In this document: piece by piece, positions 1 to 7,632 of the stretch
Layout of the letters: every line of letters begins with the position of its first letter
Numbering within the stretch: the stretch's first letter is position 1
Assembly (NCBI GenBank): GCA_905221605.1
Contig: CAJNDS010000180.1
Span: forward strand, 747,001-811,000
DNA length: 64,000 bases
DNA from: Symbiodinium natans
Lineage: Eukaryota; Sar; Dinophyceae; Suessiales; Symbiodiniaceae
Direction: 5' to 3'
Program-made: the position numbers and the translations under genes
Notes under the pieces: generated by a model
What the model saw: only the letters and a program-made list of their open reading frames with translations
Told to the model about the DNA's origin: nothing
The model's database searches: none

Positions 1-150
1 AACACGCGTAGCGGACAGCAAATGTTAGTTAAAATTAAACCAGTAGGAACATCAATTCCAACTTTTGATATGCCAGAAAATATTTATATCACGATGCTTT
101 CAGAACAGATACTAGAAATACGCGATTTAGGACTAAAGGTATTTGATTAG
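1..150 (+). CDS. C-terminal end of a virus-like gene, cut by the window edge
   Basis: The frame is open from base 1 and stops with TAG at 148-150, giving the last 49 residues of a longer protein. The tail reads PTFDMPENIYITMLSEQILE and then LGLKVFD, an alternating beta-strand pattern. Base composition matches the following viral genes, and a strong hairpin follows the stop by 3 nt. By position next to a fibre gene a virion structural protein is a reasonable guess, but nothing in 49 residues identifies the family. Confidence 0.6.
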   Translation, partial: NTRSGQQMLVKIKPVGTSIPTFDMPENIYITMLSEQILEIRDLGLKVFD

Positions 151-153
151 AAT

Positions 154-193
154 TTAATATTAACAAAATAATAATCTATTTTATTAATATTAA
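154..193. terminator. Hairpin between the partial gene and the fibre gene
   Basis: A 17-bp stem with one mismatch (154-170 pairing with 177-193) encloses the 6-nt loop ATAATC. It lies directly after the stop at 150 and ends 3 nt before the next start codon. It is one of four such hairpins here, all with 6-nt loops. Hairpins at transcript 3' ends are known in mimivirus-like giant viruses; that role here is inference. Confidence 0.6.
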
Positions 194-196
194 CTA

Positions 197-2557
197 ATGC
201 CATTAACACTTAATAATACAAATACATTAACAGCAGATAATATTGTTGTAAGTGGAACAGATTTAAGCGACTTATATGCAACAAAAACAGAATTAGGAGA
301 CATCAACACAGCAAACACTTCAAACATAGCAACAAACACAGCAGACATAGCAGTTTTAAACACAAAGCAATTACAAAACTTCCATAATATTAGTTCTGTA
401 TCACATATTTTAAATACTACTTATCAAACTAATTTACAACTATCAACAAATTTTTACAACAAGGTAGAAATAGACACGACTTTTACCAATTACTATACAC
501 AAACACAGATAGATACAAATTTATCTACTAATTACCAGACTAACACCCAATTAGGAACAAATTATTATAATAAAACCGAGGTAGATGCCTTAGTAGGTGG
601 TGGTGGTGGTTATAGTGATACAGATATTGATAATTTATTAGATTTACGTGTTCCCAAATCAGATTTTATTGATAGATTTAGCCCCAATCCTATTATTGAT
701 TGCAGTGCCCCGACTGTTATTCATAGTGGATTAACATTAAACAATTCAACAATAAATATAAGTCCAGTAGCGGGATTATTATTTAGCAACCAAACAGGAG
801 GAGGTGATAAAGTATTAGCAGAGTTTAAAAACGCAACTAGTTATATAACTTTACAAGGTGATAAAATATTTTGTAATAATACATCTGATAACGCAATAAA
901 ACAATTAGATTTATCAAATAATAATGCAGGATACAAAATGTCAGGAAAAATAGAAGCGCCGACAGGTGGGTTAGTTGTAGAAAATACAGCAGATGGTAAT
1001 TTATCATTTACAGTTAGAAATACTGATAATTATATTACTTTTAATAATGATAATATTGATTGTTATAATTCAGTTGGTGATACAGGTAGGATTTTAAATT
1101 TAAATAACAATGCTAATCAATATGTTAAATCACACTCCTTATTAGTAGATACAGGAGCAAATACATTAACGGGAGGATATACATTAGATGTTGTTGATAG
1201 TGCTATTGTTAGACAAAATTTAAAAGTAGATGGTAATTTTGATTTAACAAATGATTTAAATTTTGATGGAGAAAATGCGAATGTTAATAATTCTAATGGA
1301 TTAACATTTTATAAAAATACAACAGATGCCAGTAATGTTTTAACAATAAAGAATGCACAAGGGTATTTAAAATTTAATTCATTTAATATTAATGCTTATA
1401 ATACAAGCAATGACAGTTCTTCATTACTTTTATTAAATACTGCAAATGGTAATGGTGTCTATTGTTTAAGTTTAGGCATCGGAGCAATTCAAGGTGCAAA
1501 TAAATTAAATGTAAGCGGTGGGAATGCTAATTTTGGTGGCACTTCATCATTTCAAAATACATCAACATTTAATGGAGATATTTATGTTAATAATTCAGGT
1601 AGAATATTTCAAAGAGCGGACGTCAATAATTCATTAAATATTATTTCAACAAATGAAATTAATTTTTCATTACAGTCAAATAGAACAACCGACCCTACAA
1701 CCGGAACAATAGCACTGCAACTAAACGACACTAATGGAATTACTATTAATAGAGCAGTTACAAATAATCAAACATTTAATAGTATTGGTAATATCGTTGG
1801 TGAGGCAGACATTATTAGTTGGGGACGTTTTATGTTTCAAAACAGTAGTGAATTTAAGGAAGTGTTGGATACACAATATAAATTATATATTAGAAATGGA
1901 GACACAGCAGGGGAAATGAATTTAACAATAGGCTTGGAAAATAGCACACCAGAAATACAATTAACTGATGGTAAAGTTACTTTATTAGGAAATTTAGAAA
2001 TAACGCATGTTGATGTTTCAGGCTCACAGCGGGTATTAATAAATAATCCCGACACGGATGGGTTTATTAGATTAAGTAATAATAATTTATCAAGGTTAGA
2101 TGCCACAAATACAGGTGTTGATGTATACGGTTTCTTTACTACAACTAATAACGCCGATATTGGAGGAAATTTAACATGTGTTGCTCTAACTGAAACATCA
2201 GACGCTAAAATAAAAGAGAATATTCAAGAAGTAAATATTAAAGACTGTTATAAAGCAGTCAAATATATTAAACCAAAAACATACAATTTTATTAATGATG
2301 AAAGTAAAAAGAGTAATATAGGATTTATAGCAGACGATATTAAGGATGCTAAAATGCCCAAAGAATGGGATAACATCATATATTATAACGATGATGGAAT
2401 GAAATTATTAGCATATAATAAAACATCAGTTGTATTGTGGGGGTGTGTTCAAGAGTTAATGAAAGAGGTAGAAGATTTAAAGAAGGAGGTAAGGAAGTTG
2501 AAAGGCGAAGCCTCGCCAAAACCAAAGGCAAAACCAAAAGCAAAAAGTAAAGATTAA
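197..2557 (+). CDS. Fibre/spike-like virion protein with C-terminal S74 intramolecular chaperone
   Basis: This 786-residue protein looks like a trimeric receptor-binding fibre. Residues about 60-130 carry repeats of the type YYNKTEVD and YYTQTQID, which mark trimeric shafts in phage and giant-virus fibres. A Gly run (VGGGGGY) follows, then a long Asn/Thr/Ser-rich beta-repeat region. From Ser668 the sequence matches the S74 chaperone (endosialidase CIMCD type): SDAKIKENI holds the expected Ser668/Lys673 dyad, followed by YKAVKYIKPKTYNF, IGFIADDI and a helical coiled coil (about 745-768). Known S74 domains help the fibre trimerise and then cut themselves off before that Ser. The last residues are a Lys/Pro/Ala tail. 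ATG at 197 directly follows a hairpin and suits the length. The gene is intact and AT-rich. Family assignment of the C-terminus is firm; the virion role is inferred. Confidence 0.85.
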   Translation: MPLTLNNTNTLTADNIVVSGTDLSDLYATKTELGDINTANTSNIATNTADIAVLNTKQLQNFHNISSVSHILNTTYQTNLQLSTNFYNKVEIDTTFTNYYTQTQIDTNLSTNYQTNTQLGTNYYNKTEVDALVGGGGGYSDTDIDNLLDLRVPKSDFIDRFSPNPIIDCSAPTVIHSGLTLNNSTINISPVAGLLFSNQTGGGDKVLAEFKNATSYITLQGDKIFCNNTSDNAIKQLDLSNNNAGYKMSGKIEAPTGGLVVENTADGNLSFTVRNTDNYITFNNDNIDCYNSVGDTGRILNLNNNANQYVKSHSLLVDTGANTLTGGYTLDVVDSAIVRQNLKVDGNFDLTNDLNFDGENANVNNSNGLTFYKNTTDASNVLTIKNAQGYLKFNSFNINAYNTSNDSSSLLLLNTANGNGVYCLSLGIGAIQGANKLNVSGGNANFGGTSSFQNTSTFNGDIYVNNSGRIFQRADVNNSLNIISTNEINFSLQSNRTTDPTTGTIALQLNDTNGITINRAVTNNQTFNSIGNIVGEADIISWGRFMFQNSSEFKEVLDTQYKLYIRNGDTAGEMNLTIGLENSTPEIQLTDGKVTLLGNLEITHVDVSGSQRVLINNPDTDGFIRLSNNNLSRLDATNTGVDVYGFFTTTNNADIGGNLTCVALTETSDAKIKENIQEVNIKDCYKAVKYIKPKTYNFINDESKKSNIGFIADDIKDAKMPKEWDNIIYYNDDGMKLLAYNKTSVVLWGCVQELMKEVEDLKKEVRKLKGEASPKPKAKPKAKSKD

Positions 2558-2616
2558 TTTTATCTAAATAAGAATATACGGGTTCTAAAACATCTAAATC
2601 ATGTGCTACTGAAAAT

Positions 2617-2787
2617 ATGAAGCAAATAAAAGAATTAGATATTAATGAAAAAACAAGAACAGATATGTTATTATTTAACACTTTAAAAGATGTTATTGAA
2701 AGAGTTGAAAAGTTAGAGGAAACAAAAAGCGATAAAATATATTATAAACTACCTGCTATAAATTTATGCAGTTATTCATTGATTTAA
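2617..2787 (+). CDS. Small coiled-coil protein, unknown function
   Basis: ATG at 2617 gives 56 residues, and the frame is open upstream back to 2572. The middle (TLKDVIERVEKLEETKSDK) is a heptad-like helix of the kind that ends S74 chaperone modules. It may be a small virion protein or a leftover of a second fibre C-terminus. The stop lies inside the hairpin shared with the convergent ATPase gene. I recognise no family. Confidence 0.45.
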   Translation: MKQIKELDINEKTRTDMLLFNTLKDVIERVEKLEETKSDKIYYKLPAINLCSYSLI

Positions 2788-2815
2788 TAATATTATTATC
2801 AAATAATATTATTAA
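2784..2815. terminator. Hairpin shared by two convergent viral genes
   Basis: A perfect 13-bp AT stem (2784-2796 with 2803-2815) has the 6-nt loop TATCAA; a bulged T and three more pairs extend it outward. The stop codons of the plus-strand gene (2785-2787) and of the minus-strand ATPase (2812-2814) both lie inside the arms, so one structure can end both transcripts. Confidence 0.65.
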
Positions 2816-3607
2816 TCAATCACTAGTTTAGCATCAAATCGTTTATAAAACATATCATTAACATCCCCTTTCATTAAGTTAATAAATAAAAAACTGTATG
2901 GTTCTTCTGTTGCTATATTATACACTTCTAATAATAGTTTCTTTGCTTCTTGTAGGTTTTTAGTATCTGCTACACTGGATTTCTTAATTAATACGGCGCT
3001 TAGTTCTTCAACCATTGTTTCTATTTCCTTATAATTCCTTAACCTGAAGAAGAATAACTGACGACTATTTACGCGAATGATAGGAGACAGCGCGTTAAAC
3101 TTTTGTGTGCTTGTTATGATGTTAATACTGTTGTGTCTCCCGCGGACATACAACTGATTTAATAGCGGTGAGTTTCTTGAGAATGCCTTACTATCAGCAA
3201 AATCATCCACTATTATCAGTATTGAGAATAATTTATTGTGGTTTTTCTTCTTCTGGTATTCAATGACTTTATGCTGTCTTTTTATCACCGCTTCTAATTC
3301 TTCGGGGATATACTCATCAAATAGACACTTTTCTTTCTCTAAGTTAACCTTTAAATTATCCTGAATATATTTTTTAACTGGTAACCAATTACTATCCACT
3401 GAGATGGAGGGGGACCATATATATATATATTCTTTCAAAGACATCTCTGTAAATGTCTAGTATCATTGACTGTAACAGAATGCCTTTTCCTGAACCTGAT
3501 GGACCTGTTATTATTTGTGAAAATGGTAATCGTGGTGCTATTTCATACTTAGATTGTTTAAAATCATATTCTTTAACATTAACTGGTTTGACTATAGGAG
3601 TAAGCAT
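2812..3607 (-). CDS. Virus DNA-packaging ATPase (FtsK-HerA/A32 type), frameshifted
   Basis: This is the motor ATPase that pumps the genome into the capsid in polinton-like viruses, virophages and nucleocytoplasmic viruses. The first frame (3607 to about 3420) holds the P-loop GPSGSGKG at residues 35-42. The second frame (about 3435 to 2812) continues with WSPSI, the Walker B strand ILIIVDDFAD, and RGRHNSINIITSTQKF, the Gln-bearing motif after Walker B in this superfamily. The frames meet in an ATATATATAT run at 3418-3430; one more TA unit would put them in register. The residue after the P-loop Lys is Gly instead of Ser/Thr, which normally binds Mg2+. Both faults suggest decay, though a sequencing slip could explain the first. 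The combined length of about 265 residues suits the family. It is divergent from the small gene at 3649 and convergent with the one at 2617. Confidence 0.85.
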
Positions 3608-3648
3608 TATGATTATTACATAGAAGAATTATATGGTTTAAATATATA
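3608..3648. promoter_or_regulatory. Short divergent promoter region
   Basis: Only 41 AT-rich bases separate the ATPase start on the minus strand from the ATG at 3649. They include TATATA at 3643-3648, touching the plus-strand ATG. Both genes must use this gap. The motif recurs before other genes in the element. Confidence 0.45.
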
Positions 3649-3795
3649 ATGAATAAATACATAGAAGTAATAAATGAGATAGAGAAACTAGATTATGTCA
3701 TAAAAACTCCAAGGTATAGAATGTGTTGTCACAGTCTGTTAGAGTTTCTTAAAGCAGTATGCTATTATATTAAGAATGTTAAAAAATCTAGTTAA
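3649..3795 (+). CDS. Small viral protein, unknown function
   Basis: A 48-residue frame starts at the ATG that directly follows TATATA. It is Lys/Tyr-rich and contains a Cys pair (MCCH) and a hydrophobic helix (SLLEFLKAVCYYI). It ends 5 nt before the next ATG, the tight spacing seen elsewhere in this element. No family recognised. Confidence 0.45.
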   Translation: MNKYIEVINEIEKLDYVIKTPRYRMCCHSLLEFLKAVCYYIKNVKKSS

Positions 3796-3800
3796 TGTAA

Positions 3801-4196
3801 ATGAGCGATACATCAAATGACAGTGGAGGAAGAGATAAAGGTTTTCATATTGATAAAAAAGGCTTTCATTGTATACCTTGCCGTTGTAAAAGGCAGTTTT
3901 ATCATAAGGAAACGAAGACAATTAAAGAAAACAATATAGTTACAACAGATACTGTTATTGATAAAAGAAATACTAAATTTGGTGGTAATGGGAGACATAC
4001 AAGCCCGGACGATATTTTTAAAGATGAAAATGCATTACAGACAGGTAGCGTTGAAATATGCGATACAGGATGGGGCAAATCTCAGATTACCCCAGAAGAA
4101 CTTGAAGAAAGGTTAGATAAATGTGAGACGGATATAATAGAAATTAAAAAGGATATTGAAGTCATAGCTAAACATGAGTTACATAAAATGGATTAA
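3801..4196 (+). CDS. 131-residue viral protein with a Cys cluster, unknown function
   Basis: The acidic N-terminus is followed by FHCIPCRCKRQF (about residues 22-33), a close group of three Cys that could bind metal or form disulfides. The C-terminal third (EELEERLDKCETDIIEIKKD) is a predicted coiled coil. Codon use and AT content match its neighbours. The start is the first ATG after the previous stop. I know no homologue. Confidence 0.6.
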   Translation: MSDTSNDSGGRDKGFHIDKKGFHCIPCRCKRQFYHKETKTIKENNIVTTDTVIDKRNTKFGGNGRHTSPDDIFKDENALQTGSVEICDTGWGKSQITPEELEERLDKCETDIIEIKKDIEVIAKHELHKMD

Positions 4197-4368
4197 AAAG
4201 TAGAATATATTATACAATTGACAGAGTACAGCGCCCAGACCGAATTGGAAGAAGGAGAAGAATAACACCCCCTGCAGTCAAGTCCCCTTAATACCTACTG
4301 CATATTTATAGATGGACGAGAGAAAGGGGACGCCTCGCAGGGGCTCGCGAGCGTTCGCGACAGTATCT

Positions 4369-4407
4369 TGATACATCTGTATAATTTGATACACATAAGA
4401 TGTATCA
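4369..4407. repeat. 10-bp inverted repeat in a viral intergenic gap
   Basis: TGATACATCT (4369-4378) and AGATGTATCA (4398-4407) are exact reverse complements 19 nt apart. The gap from 4197 to 4500 holds no gene I can support. It also has a GC-richer patch near 4,320-4,365 with nested GCGAGCGTTCGC palindromes, unusual for this AT-rich element. Confidence 0.5.
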
Positions 4408-4447
4408 GCTAATTCGTTTGAAGCTTCATTAAATCTTAAGGAAATGC

Positions 4448-4481
4448 ATAATTCATAACATTTCGTTATGTTATGAATTAT
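4448..4481. terminator. Perfect 14-bp hairpin before the small zinc-ribbon gene
   Basis: The arms 4448-4461 and 4468-4481 are exact reverse complements around the 6-nt loop TTCGTT. It lies 20 nt before the ATG at 4501. It could end the transcript of the gene ending at 4196 or insulate the next promoter. Confidence 0.6.
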
Positions 4482-4500
4482 TTTGTCACCTGATTATATA

Positions 4501-4698
4501 ATGCTCGTTGTATTTGGTGAAACGCGAGAGGTTGAAGATAAACTATTAGAATGTAAGAGGTGCAAAAAGAAGTATCCGATGAATAACTTCTTAAATACTA
4601 ATAACAAGTATTCAACAACGACTTGCAAGTATTGTAGAGACGATTTGAGAAAGGAAGGTGAGAGAATGAAGATACAACAAAGTGTTCAAATGCGTTAA
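4501..4698 (+). CDS. Small zinc-ribbon-like viral protein
   Basis: This 65-residue protein has two Cys-x2-Cys pairs (CKRC and CKYC) about 25 residues apart with MNNFLNTNNKYSTTT between them. The pattern C..C, NNF, Lys-rich linker, C..C is common in short zinc-binding proteins of phages and protist viruses. The function is unknown; binding of nucleic acid is the usual guess. ATG at 4501 is chosen because TATATA (4495-4500) touches it; an in-frame TTG upstream at 4483 is less likely. Confidence 0.6.
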   Translation: MLVVFGETREVEDKLLECKRCKKKYPMNNFLNTNNKYSTTTCKYCRDDLRKEGERMKIQQSVQMR

Positions 4699-4731
4699 AA
4701 CTTTTAAAACTTTTAATCTAAGTTTGTATAT

Positions 4732-5016
4732 ATGAGTGAGAGCGATGAAGTTGTTAAAAGCCCAATCAAGAAGTTAAAAGAAGAGGTTAAGAAGCTAGAG
4801 GAAACAGTAGCTAGATTAGTTGCGAGGGTAGATAATCTTGAGGAGAAGAAGAAAGGGAAGGAGAACCAAACACCTAATACAACTAGTTCAAACTATAACA
4901 ACAAAAGGAATGCATACATTAATAAGTTAAATAACAAAGATATTTTAAACCCGAAGGAAGAAACAAAGAAGTATTACGAAGTGCAGTATGATGCGGAGAA
5001 CGAGAAGTATTTTTAA
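4732..5016 (+). CDS. Coiled-coil viral protein, unknown function
   Basis: A 94-residue, highly charged protein. Residues about 10-40 (KKLKEEVKKLEETVARLVAR) form a clear heptad coiled coil; the rest is Lys/Asn-rich and probably disordered, ending in an aromatic tail (KYYEVQYDAENEKYF). TATATATG at 4727-4734 overlaps the start. It may be an oligomerising virion or scaffold protein, but that is a guess from shape only. Confidence 0.55.
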   Translation: MSESDEVVKSPIKKLKEEVKKLEETVARLVARVDNLEEKKKGKENQTPNTTSSNYNNKRNAYINKLNNKDILNPKEETKKYYEVQYDAENEKYF

Positions 5017-5073
5017 TGTATTTCAAGGAAAAAAGCATTTAAAGAAATAACGACTATATATATTAGTGTGAAA

Positions 5074-5604
5074 ATGGTCAATCAACAAGAACAGGATGAA
5101 ATAACAAATGACGATGTTGTCAAGGTTCATGATTACTTCAGGGAACTCAAGGAAGAGCGACGGAATTGTAAATGTAAAGATTGTAAGAAACACGAACGTT
5201 ATTCCACTCTGTATGAATTGTCACTACCAGAAAATATTATTCATAATATTTACGGCTTTGTTTATTTTTGCCGTAGTTGTCAAAAACGCCAGTTCAAGAA
5301 GGAGAGGATAGAGGGAATTATCAGACGTAATATACTACACATATATGATGTAGATAGACTTATTTTCTCAACTAAACATGACTTTCCCAGTTATGACAGG
5401 GTTAAAAATAGTCTGTTCAAGAAATTGTCAACAAAAAGATATACAGTGTTCAAATGGATATATGAGGATTGGATGGATATTAAAAATATTAATATTCGTA
5501 GTAAGATAAACGATTTTGGTTTTAATCCAGATGTATTTATTAGGGACTTTAATAAAATTGTTGGAACTCTTATGAATAAACCTGAGTTTGTCTTAATGGA
5601 TTAA
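5074..5604 (+). CDS. 176-residue viral protein with two Cys pairs, unknown function
   Basis: The N-terminal half has CKCKDC (about residues 31-36) and CRSC (about 66-69), spaced so that they could form one zinc site. The C-terminal half is basic and aromatic with several predicted helices. ATG at 5074 is preferred over the in-frame GTG at 5068; a TATATATAT tract lies at 5055-5063. It is the last intact gene of the visible element and is followed by a strong hairpin. No family recognised. Confidence 0.6.
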   Translation: MVNQQEQDEITNDDVVKVHDYFRELKEERRNCKCKDCKKHERYSTLYELSLPENIIHNIYGFVYFCRSCQKRQFKKERIEGIIRRNILHIYDVDRLIFSTKHDFPSYDRVKNSLFKKLSTKRYTVFKWIYEDWMDIKNINIRSKINDFGFNPDVFIRDFNKIVGTLMNKPEFVLMD

Positions 5605-5655
5605 AAAGAGGAATGAAGCAGAAAAACAGTAATTGAAAATATTTTTTTGAAAAGA

Positions 5656-5685
5656 TTTTGTTAATATTCCTTTATATTAACAAAA
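5656..5685. terminator. Perfect 12-bp hairpin after the last intact viral gene
   Basis: TTTTGTTAATAT (5656-5667) and ATATTAACAAAA (5674-5685) pair exactly around the 6-nt loop TCCTTT, 52 nt after the stop at 5604. Its form matches the other three hairpins of the element. Confidence 0.65.
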
Positions 5686-5896
5686 CCTTGTATTATCTAC
5701 TGCCCTCCAAGCCCCGAACACGAAGTTTCATGTAGCATACGCGAACCACCCAAAATACCCTAAATTCTATCAACCCCCTCACGCCCATCGGGAAGATTAC
5801 AATACATTATTGAATAGTTTTGATAAGATGAATGAACCCCATCACGCCCATTGGAAAGATACGATTTTAGATAATTTTCCGGAAGAATTTTTATAA
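5681..5896 (+). pseudogene. Open frame with a duplicated HAH motif, probable gene remnant
   Basis: The frame is open from 5681 to the TAA at 5894-5896 but has no ATG until 5828. It encodes two similar units: PPHAHREDYNTLLNSFD and then PHHAHWKDTILDNFPEE. The DNA shows the same thing as a near-repeat (CACGCCCATCGGGAAGAT against CACGCCCATTGGAAAGAT). It may be the 3' end of a repeat-protein gene that lost its start, or a chance frame in a duplicated tract. Downstream, 5,897 to about 6,250 is AT-rich with no gene visible. Confidence 0.35.
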
Positions 5897-6312
5897 ATGA
5901 AAGACCCGCTAATAATCAACGATAAAATTTAAGAAATTTGAGGAAAATTTAAAACGAGTGAGGCTAAACGATTTAAAAACGAATAAGGAGGATTGAAAAG
6001 AAAAAACGAATAAGACGAGATATAAATGAAAATGAATAAGGCTATATGACAAGATTTGATAGATTTTAAATTCGCTAAGATACAACAATATTTTTTGAGA
6101 AAAAATGTATTTTCAAAAAATGATGGAAAAATTGAGAAAAAATAGACTTGGAAAATGGATAAGGTGCGATGCGTGTTTTTGGTGAAAAATGTGATAATGA
6201 AGAAGGCTATGAGTTAGGATGTGTGAAAAATGAGTGAAAAATGATGTATGGGCGTGGGGGGGGGGTGTATGGATTGTTCCTATCTTCCAAGGGGCATGAC
6301 CATTGCTAACTG
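5897..6312. other. Non-coding AT-rich end of the viral block and transition to host DNA
   Basis: No frame here looks coding. AT-rich, purine-biased sequence continues to about 6,245. ATGGGCGTGGGGGGG at 6246-6260 is almost the reverse complement of the CCCCCTCACGCCCAT tract near 5,775, a possible short inverted repeat near the element's end. Host-like composition begins after it. I could not define a terminal repeat or target duplication. Confidence 0.4.
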
Positions 6313-6870
6313 ATTTTACTATTTTACTATTTTACTAATTTTACGCGAAATCGGGAGTTTGCATCTCGAAAACCCACCTGTGCCGGTCGGACCCAGAATT
6401 TCGCGAAATCCAGAAAAAAAATCCTCCTTCTCTCTTTACTTTTAATAGGATTTCCTCCACGGGCTCAGCAGTTTGCATCTCGAAAACCCACCTGTGCCGG
6501 TCGGACAAAGATTTTACTATTTTACTATTTTACTATTGTACTAATTTATTAATTTTACGCGAAATCGGGAGTTTGTATCTCGAACGAAAACCCACCTGCG
6601 CCGGTTCGACCCAGATTGTACTATTTTACTATTTTACTTACTAATTTACTAATTTTACGCGAGTTTGCATCTCGAAAACCCACCTGTGCCGGTTGGACCC
6701 AGAATTTACCACTTGCATCTCGAAAACCTCCTCTGGCATGTCGGATCCCAGGAAAGTTTGCATCTCGAACACCTACCTTTGCATGTGGGACCCCAAGAAA
6801 GTTTGCATCTCGAAAACCTACCTTGGCATGTCGGACCCCCAATTTGCATGTCGGACAGAGGGATCCCGGT
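6313..6870. repeat. Minisatellite at the virus-host boundary
   Basis: Eight copies of a core TTTGCATCTCGAAAACCYACC followed by a GTCGGACCC-like end start near 6358, 6472, 6572, 6664, 6712, 6757, 6802 and 6843. Copies 1-4 are separated by TTTTACTA arrays and the phrase ACGCGAAATCGGGAG; the later copies are only about 45 bp apart. Frames read through it are repeat artefacts. Confidence 0.8.
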
Positions 6871-7479
6871 CCCAGCCTGGCTGTCCCTGTCACATTGGAT
6901 ACTCGCGCTGCGGATGCCCTGGGCCTGGAAGGCCTGTCCAACACGGATGATGCGGGCGGGGTTCGGGCAGGAGAGGGGGGAGTAGTAGTTCTCTTGCTCG
7001 CGCCAAGGCATGAGTTGGGAAGCCGTAAAGGCAGAGTTCAGCCACCTGTTGCCGGATGGGTCAGGGCATGTCAGAGCCATCAAGCCTTGAGCAGCGGCGC
7101 TTCTGACAGGCATTGGTCCAGCCTGGCCTGCAGGAGCGGCCACAACCGAAACGCACAAAACAGTCTACCTCAGGGTTGACCGATATCACAAGTGGCAAAT
7201 TGGGTTTCATCAGGCAAGTGTTGAGCAGTTGAGACGTAATCATCTGGAACAGTCCAACGCCTTCCAAAGGCTTACCCAAGCGGCCTGCACGTGCGCTGCT
7301 TGCCTGGTGAGCCCAGCGTCTTCCCGGAGTGGCAGCACGACCGCCCGGTATCTTCGGGGACAGGTGAGTGAATGAGAAGCCAGGTTCATAATGGGGACTT
7401 CTCACTTCGGTGTGGGGTTGTTAGATTTTAAACTCAACTCTTCTGCCCGAACTCTTCTCTTTGCCCGGTCTACTCCTAG
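6871..7479. other. Host sequence with no supported gene
   Basis: Frames on both strands are short and overlapping, and none shows a domain or a convincing exon border. I see nothing to annotate here. Confidence 0.4.
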
Positions 7480-7632
7480 AGATCAAGACTCCCTGGAGTG
7501 CCCAACCCAGAGACTCCTGGAGTGCCCAACCCCAGACTTCCCTGGAGTGCCTAACCGACTCCCTGGAATGCCCAACCCCGGAGCCTCCCTGGGTGCCCAA
7601 CCCCAGAGTCTCCCTGGAGTGCCCAACCCCAA
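7480..7632. repeat. Minisatellite of about 24-28 bp units
   Basis: About six imperfect copies of CTCCCTGGAGTGCCCAACCC lie in tandem, with unit lengths varying by a few bases. The proline- and glycine-rich frames on both strands come from the repeat and are not taken as genes. Confidence 0.8.

Noticed and set aside
2376-2681. 101-codon minus-strand frame over the end of the fibre gene
   Set aside because: It is a shadow of the S74 coding region, with no start signal and no motif.
6313-7632. CRISPR-like look of regularly spaced repeats
   Set aside because: Repeats are degenerate, spacers share sequence with each other, unit length varies, and the DNA is eukaryotic with no cas genes.
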